Virus record (IMG/VR): IMGVR_UViG_3300042549_010119
Location: 1-24,688 of that record
Source of the DNA: a virus
Strand: one strand, 5' to 3'
DNA: 24,688 nt
Each line of letters opens with the position of its first letter. Positions within the stretch are counted from its first letter, which is position 1. Of this stretch, positions 16,101 through 23,107 are shown in pieces. The notes under the pieces were generated by a model. The model worked only from the letters and a program-made list of their open reading frames with translations, had not been told where the DNA came from and ran no database searches. The translations under genes were made by a program, and so were the position numbers.

Positions 16101-16123
16101 AAAACGATAATTTTAACTCATAA
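13115..16123 (+). CDS. Baseplate hub protein with C-terminal M23 (LytM-type) peptidase
   Basis: The protein has 1002 residues. The N-terminal 300 or so contain blocks typical of hub-like baseplate proteins (FGIRPMPGIISAE, GSVNIKAWNKNQLDIIDVLY, FPMLLEYGHSI, VQNFDWAFNKDGSYDITLRL). Around residues 760-800 comes LPSKYPDAMKFIVKGVSHKI, a common hub C-terminal strand set. The last 150 residues are an M23 metallopeptidase: HRGID with zinc ligands His862 and Asp866, His923 in YGHL, and HLH with His954 and His956. M23 enzymes cut peptide cross-bridges of peptidoglycan, so this protein probably replaces the gp5 lysozyme at the tail tip. Its stop overlaps the next start by one base. Confidence 0.8.
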   Translation: MGNIIGEPFDDYVNKQINDRQNVQGNGYLGNRDNLTLSYLNSKTSWIKLTSGVVVTPDTLGNDRLKSIDLGNHPSFTGPDGSNTGLSSFFVLFNGTSDNAGTVFGGINLKTPTNIGDTILDKTAYGIGGNEFGIRPMPGIISAETRFRNKGAIRDGSVNIKAWNKNQLDIIDVLYLRLGFPMLLEYGHSIIVDKDGKIDTKPDFSVSNDFLSLKYKTDSEVLDAIEKKRKESAGNYDAMYGRVQNFDWAFNKDGSYDITLRLISVGAVIESFKINSYIQDSLSISKNKEDDSQTTPEKNFQWLTTYRFSHTIGNILYLAYQKTVEKGFTNSKIDFISTINKSELGKIGNLYKNYFSNNPDSIDYISIAANQTYGFTNFFNRNDAFYVRFEEFLRLLQISIPRSKDGIILQTNSTSDTKYMNTENFQLSGNYGVCLVGGFNIDAFGSESPIVTANLDLASSNESQLINVAPYLNSNPFKSSTNGVLVGNINNIYINTTFILSKMENLKDETNKVALITLLKEILTGINQALGGINQLDIHINETTNIISIIDQTPIPGIEKLYTTPGISTRLNIYGYSGSSSAGFVKDVSLKTEITNNLASLITIGATANKAVVGEDATAFSKWNSGLVPIINKTIDYDVDESSTVVNAKNKYDSFLKDNTELVNHYFSYLSHWGKDSAFLEGFKKVLGINTFSTDDNIQTVTNFLAYLKQEKVLRNIKNIESNPNTNKISTPNNKGFFPLNVSLTLDGLAGIKIFQQIQVDTPFLPSKYPDAMKFIVKGVSHKIDNNVWSTMLDTLAQSIPDLEENITNVVTPNQKSSGLPSGVINEDNLLNFKKFLYPVNGRITSKIIIEREINGRTSGPHRGIDIAAPKGAPVISTTDGKVVRIGGTGYGPNAVWIQIDYTFYNQSSGTATAQPRYIVYGHLDKATVAVGQSVKANQPIGTVGDKDSPGSYHLHFQIKSNIGADSAGTTSNINTWFPSKGQPIILGQNFVKRSQNDNFNS

Positions 16124-16752
16124 TGTATTTTCCATCTTCTCAAATAAAAACTAATCTATATACTAACGGAAATGAACTAGTATATAAATCAAATAATCAA
16201 AAATATATTGGTTTTTATTGGAAAACATCAAGTGGAGAATACTATACTGGAAAAACACCTCAAGATGCAAATATTCAAGAACTTACTTTTTTAACAGAAC
16301 CATCTACAGATAATGTATCTCGCATTGAAACTAATTCTAATCCAAATTATGGAGGAGTATATTTAGACCCAAGTAGTAATTTATATAGTGAATATGATGG
16401 ACAAAAATTAGGTTTAGATAAAGTTAATAGTATTCCTGTTTCATTTAATCCTCAACCAACCCAATCTGATTATGATTTAGGAGAATTTACAAGGTATTTT
16501 TGTAAAAAAACAAATGAATTATATTACGTAGAAATAAATAAAGATACTTATACTAAACTAATAGGTAAAGATCCAAATTATTTATGGCAACTATATATTC
16601 CATTTAAATATCAATGGATAATATCAGGTGAAGAAAAACAAACTTATACTACAAATAAAAACGTAACTAGTTATATGATAGCTAAGTTTAGTTTTTCTGC
16701 TTTAAATCAATTTTTAAAAGAAGATTATCTTAAATTTTGGAAACCTAAATAA
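16123..16752 (+). CDS. Conserved-looking phage structural-region protein of unknown function
   Basis: The protein has 209 residues. It begins MYFPSSQIKTNLYTNGNELV, followed by YIGFYWKTSSGEYYTGKTPQ and, later, DLGEFTRYFCKKTNELYYVE. This opening looks familiar from hypothetical proteins in baseplate clusters of environmental T4-like phages, but I cannot name a function. The composition is rich in Tyr, Asn and Thr and looks beta-rich, with no signal peptide or membrane segment. The start codon overlaps the hub stop (TAATG), so the two are probably translated together and may act together. It is the last gene of the baseplate operon. Confidence 0.72.
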   Translation: MYFPSSQIKTNLYTNGNELVYKSNNQKYIGFYWKTSSGEYYTGKTPQDANIQELTFLTEPSTDNVSRIETNSNPNYGGVYLDPSSNLYSEYDGQKLGLDKVNSIPVSFNPQPTQSDYDLGEFTRYFCKKTNELYYVEINKDTYTKLIGKDPNYLWQLYIPFKYQWIISGEEKQTYTTNKNVTSYMIAKFSFSALNQFLKEDYLKFWKPK

Positions 16753-16757
16753 AGTTT

Positions 16758-16783
16758 GTATATTTAATTATATAAATTAAGGT
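16758..16783 (+). promoter_or_regulatory. Putative second-class promoter motif (GTATATTTAATTA) before the polymerase gene
   Basis: The core TATATTTAA at 16759-16767 also occurs before the gp32 and nrdB genes. It lies in the only gap between the structural and replication modules. The sequence up to 16781 also holds an AT-only inverted repeat (TTAATT and AATTAA around ATATA), and an AAGG shortly before the start codon may be a weak ribosome-binding site. Confidence 0.35.
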
Positions 16784-16784
16784 T

Positions 16785-18065
16785 ATGTTTTACATTATTG
16801 AAAATAATGAACAACTAAATGAGTTTTTTGAAATAGGTTATGACAAAGTATTTATTGAACCTATTTATTTTAATGATTTTGTTCATCCATTACTAAACGA
16901 TATATCTTTACTGTATATCAAACCATTAAACGGGGATAAAGGCTATATATTGGGTATTAACCACAATGAGGCGCTTTCATTAAATTCCGTTGCTATAAAC
17001 AATTTACTCGCTTCTTATAGTGAAATATATGTGCGAGATAGAAAATCATTTATTAATTCATTTCCGCTTAAAAATTTAGTAGACATTTCATTTAACACAC
17101 CTGAATACTCAGAAATTACAACACCTGCTCACGATTTCTTTTACAGAACACACAATACAGAGGATATTAATACTACTATACCATTAGTTAAACATTATGA
17201 AAAATGTGAAAACATATATCATAAAATAAAAGAATACTGTATTAAACCTGAAAATAATAAATTTAATAATCAAATAACTAGTATTTTTAATTATATCGAA
17301 AGTAATGGTATAAAAATAGATAAAAAAATATTAGATAAACATTTTGAATTGAATAATGAATTTTTATCTATTAAAAACGATATAATATATACCCAATATA
17401 ATTTATATACTACAACAGGAAGACCATCAAATAGTTTTAATACTATTAATTTTGCTGCACTATCTAAAGACAATGGTTGTAGAGAGGCATTTATACCTAA
17501 AAATGATTATTTTATTGAAATAGATATAAGTGCTTACCACCCAACATTAGCTGCTCAATTAATAGGATATGATTTTGGAAAAGATACACCATATGAATAC
17601 TTTGCACGAGAAGCAGATATCGAAATAAGCGAAGCAAAAATATTAATGTTTAAACAGCTATATGGTGGAATTTACAAAGAATATCAATACATAGAATATT
17701 TCCAATTAATACAGGAACATGTTAATGAAATGTGGAAAATGTATACAATTAATGGATTTATTGAATGTCCTATATCCGGCCATAGATTTTATAAAGGTAT
17801 AAAAGATATCAACCCACAAAAATTATTCAATTATACACTTCAAAATTTGGAAACAGCAAATAATGTTCGTATAATGTGGGACATTATTAAGTTATTAAAA
17901 GGTAAAGAAACACAAATAGTATTGTATACTTATGATTCTATATTATTAGACTATAATGAGGACGATAATATATTAAAAGATATACAAAATCAATTCAATA
18001 AACATAATTTAAAAATTAAACTAACAAAAGGTAAAAATTATGGCGAAATGTCGCCATTACAATAA
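16785..18065 (+). CDS. Family A DNA polymerase, compact and divergent
   Basis: The protein has 426 residues. From about residue 200 it is a family-A polymerase palm/fingers domain. A TTTGRPSNSFNTINFAAL block carries Arg213. Motif A is EIDISAYHP with Asp247. Motif B is KILMFKQLYGG with Lys285, Phe289 and Tyr293, the same K-x3-F-x3-Y spacing as in E. coli Pol I. Motif C is TYDSILLDY with Asp384. The Pol I steric-gate Glu (710) aligns with His252, and the HDE of motif C is YDS. The first 160 residues look like a degraded 3'-5' exonuclease domain without its acidic residues, so proofreading is unlikely from this chain. T4 itself uses a family-B enzyme (gp43), so the replication set is mixed. Confidence 0.85.
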   Translation: MFYIIENNEQLNEFFEIGYDKVFIEPIYFNDFVHPLLNDISLLYIKPLNGDKGYILGINHNEALSLNSVAINNLLASYSEIYVRDRKSFINSFPLKNLVDISFNTPEYSEITTPAHDFFYRTHNTEDINTTIPLVKHYEKCENIYHKIKEYCIKPENNKFNNQITSIFNYIESNGIKIDKKILDKHFELNNEFLSIKNDIIYTQYNLYTTTGRPSNSFNTINFAALSKDNGCREAFIPKNDYFIEIDISAYHPTLAAQLIGYDFGKDTPYEYFAREADIEISEAKILMFKQLYGGIYKEYQYIEYFQLIQEHVNEMWKMYTINGFIECPISGHRFYKGIKDINPQKLFNYTLQNLETANNVRIMWDIIKLLKGKETQIVLYTYDSILLDYNEDDNILKDIQNQFNKHNLKIKLTKGKNYGEMSPLQ

Positions 18066-18068
18066 TAT

Positions 18069-18536
18069 ATGGAAAATATCGCGTTTGAACCCCAATACAA
18101 TATTTATAATCAGTACGACTTTATAACAGATAAAAACTTTACTGATAATATGAATAACAGGTTATTTGCTACCTTCACTCCGCAAGAATCAATCGATATG
18201 TTGGTTGAAGACTTGTCAACTACATATAATATAATGTATAAAAAAATGTTTATACTTTTTGTTAAAAGTACAAACGAATATGTTATTACTTATAATGTAG
18301 AGCAAGGTAATGTTGAAAACATTCCTGCTAATACTATATTGGTGCATCGCAAAAAAGAATCAAATACTTTATATACAATTAATGCCTTAAACGATTTAAT
18401 TAAAAAATTAAATGGTGGAATTGTAGATCCTACTTACAGAATAAATTGGCCTCAGTATCGCAATTGTATTTTACTTACTCAACATGGAGATATAAAACAG
18501 CTTAATACCAAAATTTACAAGATTGTAGATCTTTAA
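18069..18536 (+). CDS. Unknown protein following the DNA polymerase
   Basis: The protein has 155 residues and starts 3 bases after the polymerase stop, so the two are probably co-translated. The N-terminal part is variable and Asn/Tyr-rich. The C-terminal half (TILVHRKKESNTLYTINALN, then INWPQYRNCILLTQHGDIKQ) looks like a small folded domain. There is no catalytic signature. Its tight linkage to a polymerase that lacks an obvious exonuclease or processivity domain makes a polymerase accessory role possible, but nothing in the sequence proves that. Confidence 0.6.
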   Translation: MENIAFEPQYNIYNQYDFITDKNFTDNMNNRLFATFTPQESIDMLVEDLSTTYNIMYKKMFILFVKSTNEYVITYNVEQGNVENIPANTILVHRKKESNTLYTINALNDLIKKLNGGIVDPTYRINWPQYRNCILLTQHGDIKQLNTKIYKIVDL

Positions 18537-18664
18537 ATATTTATAGTATATACTAAAATACAACACTACAAATAAAAAGGCATTCGAGAGCTTTATAAGC
18601 TAAATTTGGCCTGCAAAAAAATAAGTAGTATATTTAAATAGTAATCAATAAAAATAAACAAAAG
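18537..18664 (+). promoter_or_regulatory. gp32 leader region with promoter-like motif and possible RNA structure
   Basis: This 128-base gap is the longest in the replication module. It starts with ATATTTATAGTATAT, a weak relative of the structural-gene motif. It has an inverted repeat AGCTT-TAT-AAGCT at 18589-18601 inside an outer AGGC (18578-18581) and GCCT (18609-18612) pair. GTATATTTAAATA at 18628-18640 matches the motif before the polymerase and nrdB genes. T4 gene 32 is known to control its own translation through a structured leader; a similar role here is inference. Confidence 0.4.
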
Positions 18665-19507
18665 ATGGATTTAAAATCAATCAAAAACAAACTGAGTGCC
18701 TTACAGACATCCGGGCAGAAAAAAGAAAAGGTAGATTATTCAAAATACCTATGGAAACCAAAACAAGAAGGTAAGTACCAAATTAGAATTATTCCATCTA
18801 AATTGGACAAAACTAATCCGTTTAAAGAAATCTTTGTACACTACGGATTTTCAAAATTTCCTATTTACGCTTTAACTAATTGGGGTGAAAAAGATCCAAT
18901 TGTAGAATTCGTAAAACAACTTCGTACAACCAATGACAAAGAAAATTGGAAATTATCTAAAAAATTAGAACCAAAAATGAGGATTTTCGCTCCAGTAATT
19001 GTTAGGGGTGAAGAAGATAAAGGTGTTCGTCTTTGGGAATTTGGTAAAGAAATTTATATGCAACTATTAGGAATCGCTGATGATGAAGATTATGGTGATT
19101 ATACTGATATTAATGAAGGTCGTGATTTTACACTTGAAGCTGTAACTGGTGATATTGGTGGTCGTCAAGGTCTTAAATCATCAATTCGTATTAAACCTAA
19201 AACTTCTCAAGTAAGCCCAAATAAAGCAGAAGTAGAAAAATTCTTAAATGAACAACCTGATATTTTAGAAATTCAAACTTCATATAAAATGGATTTTGAA
19301 AAACTAAAAGAAGTATTACAAAACTTCCTAAACCCAGAAGCTGAAGAAGAAATTGATGAAGTTACAGAAGAATCAACACCAAGTAATGATTTACCTTGGA
19401 AAGATGAAGAAACTACTGTTACTCCAAAAGCATCTAATTACAAGCTGAAAGAAACAAAACCATCAAAAGCAGATAAATTTGATGCGTTATTTGAAGAAGA
19501 AGACTAA
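18665..19507 (+). CDS. Single-stranded DNA-binding protein, gp32-like
   Basis: The protein has 280 residues (T4 gp32 has 301). It has the three-part layout of the family: a short basic N-terminal segment for cooperativity (MDLKSIKNKLSALQTSGQKK), an OB-fold core (YLWKPKQEGKYQIRIIPSKL, FKEIFVHYGFSKFPIYALTN, RIFAPVIVRGEEDKGVRLWE), and a long acidic tail ending FDALFEEED that in T4 contacts other replication proteins. It coats single strands at the fork and during recombination. The protein has no cysteine, so the zinc site of T4 gp32 (His64, Cys77, Cys87, Cys90) is absent. It heads the gp32-uvsX-exonuclease-gp41 run and has its own leader. Confidence 0.85.
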   Translation: MDLKSIKNKLSALQTSGQKKEKVDYSKYLWKPKQEGKYQIRIIPSKLDKTNPFKEIFVHYGFSKFPIYALTNWGEKDPIVEFVKQLRTTNDKENWKLSKKLEPKMRIFAPVIVRGEEDKGVRLWEFGKEIYMQLLGIADDEDYGDYTDINEGRDFTLEAVTGDIGGRQGLKSSIRIKPKTSQVSPNKAEVEKFLNEQPDILEIQTSYKMDFEKLKEVLQNFLNPEAEEEIDEVTEESTPSNDLPWKDEETTVTPKASNYKLKETKPSKADKFDALFEEED

Positions 19508-19526
19508 AATCTAAAATTAATTTAAA

Positions 19527-20615
19527 ATGGCTAAAACAAACGACAAAGATTCGTTAATGGAAGCAGTCTCTAAAGAACTTAAATCTAAATTTGATTTAAA
19601 TAAATTTAAAGAGAAAAAGCTATTAAGTGGAAATGTTAAATTCAAAGAACAAAAATGGATTCCATTTTCAAAAGCAATGCAAGATGCTTTGTCAATTCCT
19701 GGGATAGCAATGGGTCATATTAATATAGTACGTGGTGGTAGTAACACAGGTAAAACCACCACGTCTATTGAAACGGCTGTATCAGCTCAGAAGATGGGGA
19801 TCTTACCGGTCCTCATCATTACTGAGATGAAACATAGTTGGGAACATTGGAAAACTATGGGGTTTGAAATGGATGAAGTTAAAGATGATAAAGGAAATGT
19901 TATTGATTATGAAGGATTTTTTCTGTATAGAGATAGAGGAAAACTTAATTCAATTGAAGATGTAGCCGAATTTATTTTAGATATGCTAAATGAACAAGAT
20001 AAAGGAAACTTACCTTATGACTTATTATTTTTATGGGATTCGGTAGGTTCTATTGCTTGTAGAATGAGTATAGAACAAGGTAAAAATAACCCTATGTGGA
20101 ATGCAGGAGCAATAGCAACCCAGTTTGGTAATTTTATAAACCAAAGAATTATATTATCAAGAAAAGAAGAAAGTAAACACACAAATACATTCTTGATCAT
20201 TAATAAAACCGGAGTAGCACCAGCTGAAAATGTATTTTCACAACCCCGAATGACAAATAAAGGTGGAAATACCTTTTACTATGATGCATCATTGTGTTTA
20301 ACTTTTGGTAATGTTACTAATAGTGGAACGTCTAAGATTAAGGCACAAAAAGATGGAAAAGATGTAGAATTTGCTCTAAGAACAAAAGTATCATGTGATA
20401 AAAATCACGTAAATGGCATCACTACTAAAAATACAGTTATTAGTACAGTACATGGTTTTATTCCAGATGATCCTAAAGATGTTACTAAATATAAAAAAGA
20501 ACACTCACATGAGTGGGCAGCTATATTAGGAGAAGGTAATTATAAAACCGTAGAAGATAATAGTGAATGGAATGAAAAAGCAGATATTTCCGATATTGTA
20601 GAATCTGAAGATTAA
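19527..20615 (+). CDS. uvsX: UvsX-like recombinase (RecA/Rad51 family)
   Basis: The protein has 362 residues (T4 UvsX has about 390). It has a RecA-type ATPase core: GHINIVRGGSNTGKTTTSIE with the Walker A motif at residues 70-78, and DLLFLWDSVGSI with the Walker B Asp171. LLFLWDSVG and the following CRMSIEQGKNNPMWNAGA block are typical of UvsX. Further on comes LIINKTGVAP. The enzyme forms filaments on single-stranded DNA, pairs homologous strands and starts recombination-dependent replication. It lies between the gp32 and 5'-3' exonuclease genes, its natural partners, and has an acidic C-terminus. Confidence 0.9.
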   Translation: MAKTNDKDSLMEAVSKELKSKFDLNKFKEKKLLSGNVKFKEQKWIPFSKAMQDALSIPGIAMGHINIVRGGSNTGKTTTSIETAVSAQKMGILPVLIITEMKHSWEHWKTMGFEMDEVKDDKGNVIDYEGFFLYRDRGKLNSIEDVAEFILDMLNEQDKGNLPYDLLFLWDSVGSIACRMSIEQGKNNPMWNAGAIATQFGNFINQRIILSRKEESKHTNTFLIINKTGVAPAENVFSQPRMTNKGGNTFYYDASLCLTFGNVTNSGTSKIKAQKDGKDVEFALRTKVSCDKNHVNGITTKNTVISTVHGFIPDDPKDVTKYKKEHSHEWAAILGEGNYKTVEDNSEWNEKADISDIVESED

Positions 20616-20617
20616 AT

Positions 20618-21673
20618 ATGGATAGTAAAAGTTTGCTTAAACTTCTTGATAATGTCAAAAAAGAAGACGAAGTACCAAATCTCGAAGAAACAGGAGAAAG
20701 AATTCTAATAGTAGATGGTTTAAATCTATTTTTAAGAAACTTTGCTGTATTAAATTATATAAATACAGAAGGTACTCATATAGGAGGTTTAGGTGGATTT
20801 TTACGTTCATTAGGATCTTTAGTTAAACAATTAAAGCCTACATCAATTTATGTTGTATTTGATGGAGTAGGTTCTTCTATAAACAGAAAGAACTTACTCC
20901 CCGAATACAAGTCAGGAAGAAGTGTTAATCGAGTTAATAAGAATTCTTTTGATAGTGTTGAAAAAGAAAACGAATCTAAAACAGATCAAATTATTCATTT
21001 AATTCATTATTTACAATGTCTGCCTATTAAACTTTTATCTATTGATGGGATTGAAGCAGATGATATTATAGCTTTTTTAAGTAAAGATCTTACTCAAGAT
21101 AAGAAAAATAAAGTATATTTAGTATCTGCTGACAATGATTTTCTTCAGTTAGTAGATGAAAATATTTTAATGTATAGGTCTGTAGAAAAAGAATTTGTTA
21201 CACCAAAAGATGTAAAAATAAAATATGGTGTTTATCCACACAATTTTCTTATTTATAAAACATTAATGGGAGATAAATCTGATAAAGTAGGAGGTGTAAA
21301 AGGATTAGGTCAAAACAAATTTGAAAAATATTTTCCTGAAGTGATGGGTAATAAAAAAGTATCACTTGATGAAATATATGATATTTGTGCTTTGAAATTT
21401 AAAGAGCATATTATATACTGTAGAGCATTAGAAAATTTTGATAATTTAAGAAAAGCTTATAAGATTATGAATTTAAGTAATCCTATGTTAGATGATCAAG
21501 AAAAAGAATATATATTAGAACAAGTTAAAGAACCTCCATATGAATTAAATATAGAAACATTTTTAAAATTTTATCATAAAGATGGATTAGGAAATGTTTT
21601 AAAGAATGTAGATTATTGGATTAGAGAGAATTGGAATACGATTGATAGATATAATAAAGCAAAAAACAAATAA
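20618..21673 (+). CDS. 5'-3' exonuclease / RNase H, FEN1-like (T4 rnh type)
   Basis: The protein has 351 residues (T4 RNase H has 305). The acidic metal-site residues of the FEN family are in place: IVDG (Asp33), VVFDG (Asp82), IEADDI (Glu146, Asp148, Asp149), and SADNDFLQL (Asp172, Asp174). A helix-hairpin-helix-like block follows (LMGDKSDKVGGVKGLG). The family removes RNA primers and flaps from lagging-strand fragments. This job matters here because the family-A polymerase in this window has no 5' nuclease domain. The gene starts 2 bases after the uvsX stop and is followed 3 bases later by the helicase gene. The N-terminal 25 residues before the first strand are an extra charged segment. 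Confidence 0.88.
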   Translation: MDSKSLLKLLDNVKKEDEVPNLEETGERILIVDGLNLFLRNFAVLNYINTEGTHIGGLGGFLRSLGSLVKQLKPTSIYVVFDGVGSSINRKNLLPEYKSGRSVNRVNKNSFDSVEKENESKTDQIIHLIHYLQCLPIKLLSIDGIEADDIIAFLSKDLTQDKKNKVYLVSADNDFLQLVDENILMYRSVEKEFVTPKDVKIKYGVYPHNFLIYKTLMGDKSDKVGGVKGLGQNKFEKYFPEVMGNKKVSLDEIYDICALKFKEHIIYCRALENFDNLRKAYKIMNLSNPMLDDQEKEYILEQVKEPPYELNIETFLKFYHKDGLGNVLKNVDYWIRENWNTIDRYNKAKNK

Positions 21674-21676
21674 TTT

Positions 21677-23053
21677 ATGACATTAAGTAGTATAGAAGGT
21701 TATGGGATTAGTTTCCAAACAAAAGTAATATCGGCGTTACTAACTGATAAACCATTCTTACAAAACATCAATGATGTTTTAACAGAAGAATATTTTAACA
21801 ATACAGCCCAAAAGTGGATAATAACAGAGGTACTTAAATACTACCAAAAGTTTCATACAAATCCTACAATGGATGTTCTTAAAGTAGAAATGAAAAAAGT
21901 TGAAAATGAAGTACTTCAACTTTCAATTAAAGAACAATTAAAAGAAGCATATAGATCATCTGATGAAAGTGATTTAACTTATATTAAACAAGAGTTTTCT
22001 AATTTTTGTAAAAACCAACAATTAAAAAAAGCATTACTAAATTCAGTAGATTTATTAAAAGCGGGAGATTATGATTCTATTAGATTATTAGTAGATAGCG
22101 CTTTGCGATCAGGTCAAGATAAAAATATTGGTCACGAATATAATAAAGATGTTGAATCTCGATATAGAATGGATGATCGTAATCCAATTCCAACTCCATG
22201 GGAGAAGTTTAATGAATATCTTCAAGGTGGTTTAGGTGAAGGAGATTTTGGATTAATATTTGGAAATCCTGGTGGAGGTAAATCATGGAGTTTAGTTGCA
22301 TTAGGCGCGTTTGCTGTGCAGTCTGGATACAATGTTATTCATTACACATTAGAATTAGGAGAAGGGTATGTTGGAAGACGATATGACTCATTTTTTACTA
22401 AAATACCTGTAAATGTTATAGCACAGAATAAAGATAAAGTAGAAATATCTACATCAGAATTGCCAGGTAATTTAATTATTAAAGAATATCCGATGGGTAA
22501 GGCATCAATGCATACTATAGAATCGCATATTAAAAAATGTATTGATTTAGATTTCAAACCTGATTTAATTATTATTGATTATATTGATTTACTTTCATCA
22601 AGAAGAAAAAATAGTGAACGTAAAGAAGAAATAGATGATATTTATACTAGCACGAAAGGATTAGCTAGAGAATTAAAATTGCCAATATGGAGCGTGTCAC
22701 AAGTGAATAGAGCAGGAGCAAAAGATAACGTAATTGAAGGAGATAAAGCCGCAGGATCTTATGATAAAATCATGATTGCGGATTTCGCAATGTCTTTATC
22801 AAGACAAAAGAAAGATAAACTTAATGGAACAGGTAGGTTTCATATTATGAAAAATAGATATGGGGCTGATGGTATGACGTTTAATGTTAAAGTAGATACA
22901 TCTACTGGCCATATTGATATTTTAGGTGAATTAGATGACGATGATGAAGACCAATCACAAAACGTTAAATCAACGCCTTCAAAACCTGCTACTAATTTGG
23001 ATCAATTTGATAGAGACTATTTAGCTAAACAGTTTTTTGCATTAAATAAATAA
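21677..23053 (+). CDS. Replicative DNA helicase, gp41/DnaB-like
   Basis: The protein has 458 residues (T4 gp41 has 475). The N-terminal 150 residues are helical, as in DnaB-type N domains. The RecA-like motor begins with GEGDFGLIFGNPGGGKSW and has its Walker A motif at residues 196-203. HYTLELGEGYVGRRYDSFF and the Walker B DLIIIDYIDLLSSRR with Asp301 follow, then PIWSVSQVNRAG and GSYDKIMIADFAMSLSR. The protein works as a hexamer that unwinds the fork 5' to 3' and recruits primase. The C-terminus is acidic (ELDDDDEDQ) and then variable. It is the last gene of the gp32-led run before the nucleotide reductase genes. Confidence 0.92.
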   Translation: MTLSSIEGYGISFQTKVISALLTDKPFLQNINDVLTEEYFNNTAQKWIITEVLKYYQKFHTNPTMDVLKVEMKKVENEVLQLSIKEQLKEAYRSSDESDLTYIKQEFSNFCKNQQLKKALLNSVDLLKAGDYDSIRLLVDSALRSGQDKNIGHEYNKDVESRYRMDDRNPIPTPWEKFNEYLQGGLGEGDFGLIFGNPGGGKSWSLVALGAFAVQSGYNVIHYTLELGEGYVGRRYDSFFTKIPVNVIAQNKDKVEISTSELPGNLIIKEYPMGKASMHTIESHIKKCIDLDFKPDLIIIDYIDLLSSRRKNSERKEEIDDIYTSTKGLARELKLPIWSVSQVNRAGAKDNVIEGDKAAGSYDKIMIADFAMSLSRQKKDKLNGTGRFHIMKNRYGADGMTFNVKVDTSTGHIDILGELDDDDEDQSQNVKSTPSKPATNLDQFDRDYLAKQFFALNK

Positions 23054-23083
23054 TAATTTTCTCGGCCTACATTAAAACTTTTA

Positions 23084-23096
23084 ATATATTTAATAA
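23084..23096 (+). promoter_or_regulatory. Putative second-class promoter motif (ATATATTTAATAA) before nrdB
   Basis: The core TATATTTAA at 23085-23093 is shared with the gaps before the polymerase and gp32 genes. It ends 14 bases before the nrdB start codon. No terminator is visible between the helicase and this site. Confidence 0.33.
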
Positions 23097-23107
23097 AAAT
23101 AAACTTT

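Noticed and set aside
18100-18114. Copy of the structural-gene promoter motif (ATATTTATAATCAGT)
   Set aside because: It lies inside the coding sequence of the 155-residue protein about 30 bases after its start, and the last bases differ from the motif. Chance occurrence in AT-rich DNA is more likely than a promoter.
18578-18620. Intrinsic terminator in the gp32 leader
   Set aside because: The stem is short and interrupted, and on the + strand it is followed by an A run rather than a T run. No minus-strand gene exists that would use it in the other direction.
23071-23085. Palindrome ATTAAAACTTTTAAT as a terminator after the helicase gene
   Set aside because: It is AT-only, has a one-base centre that cannot form a loop without losing pairs, and is not followed by a T run.
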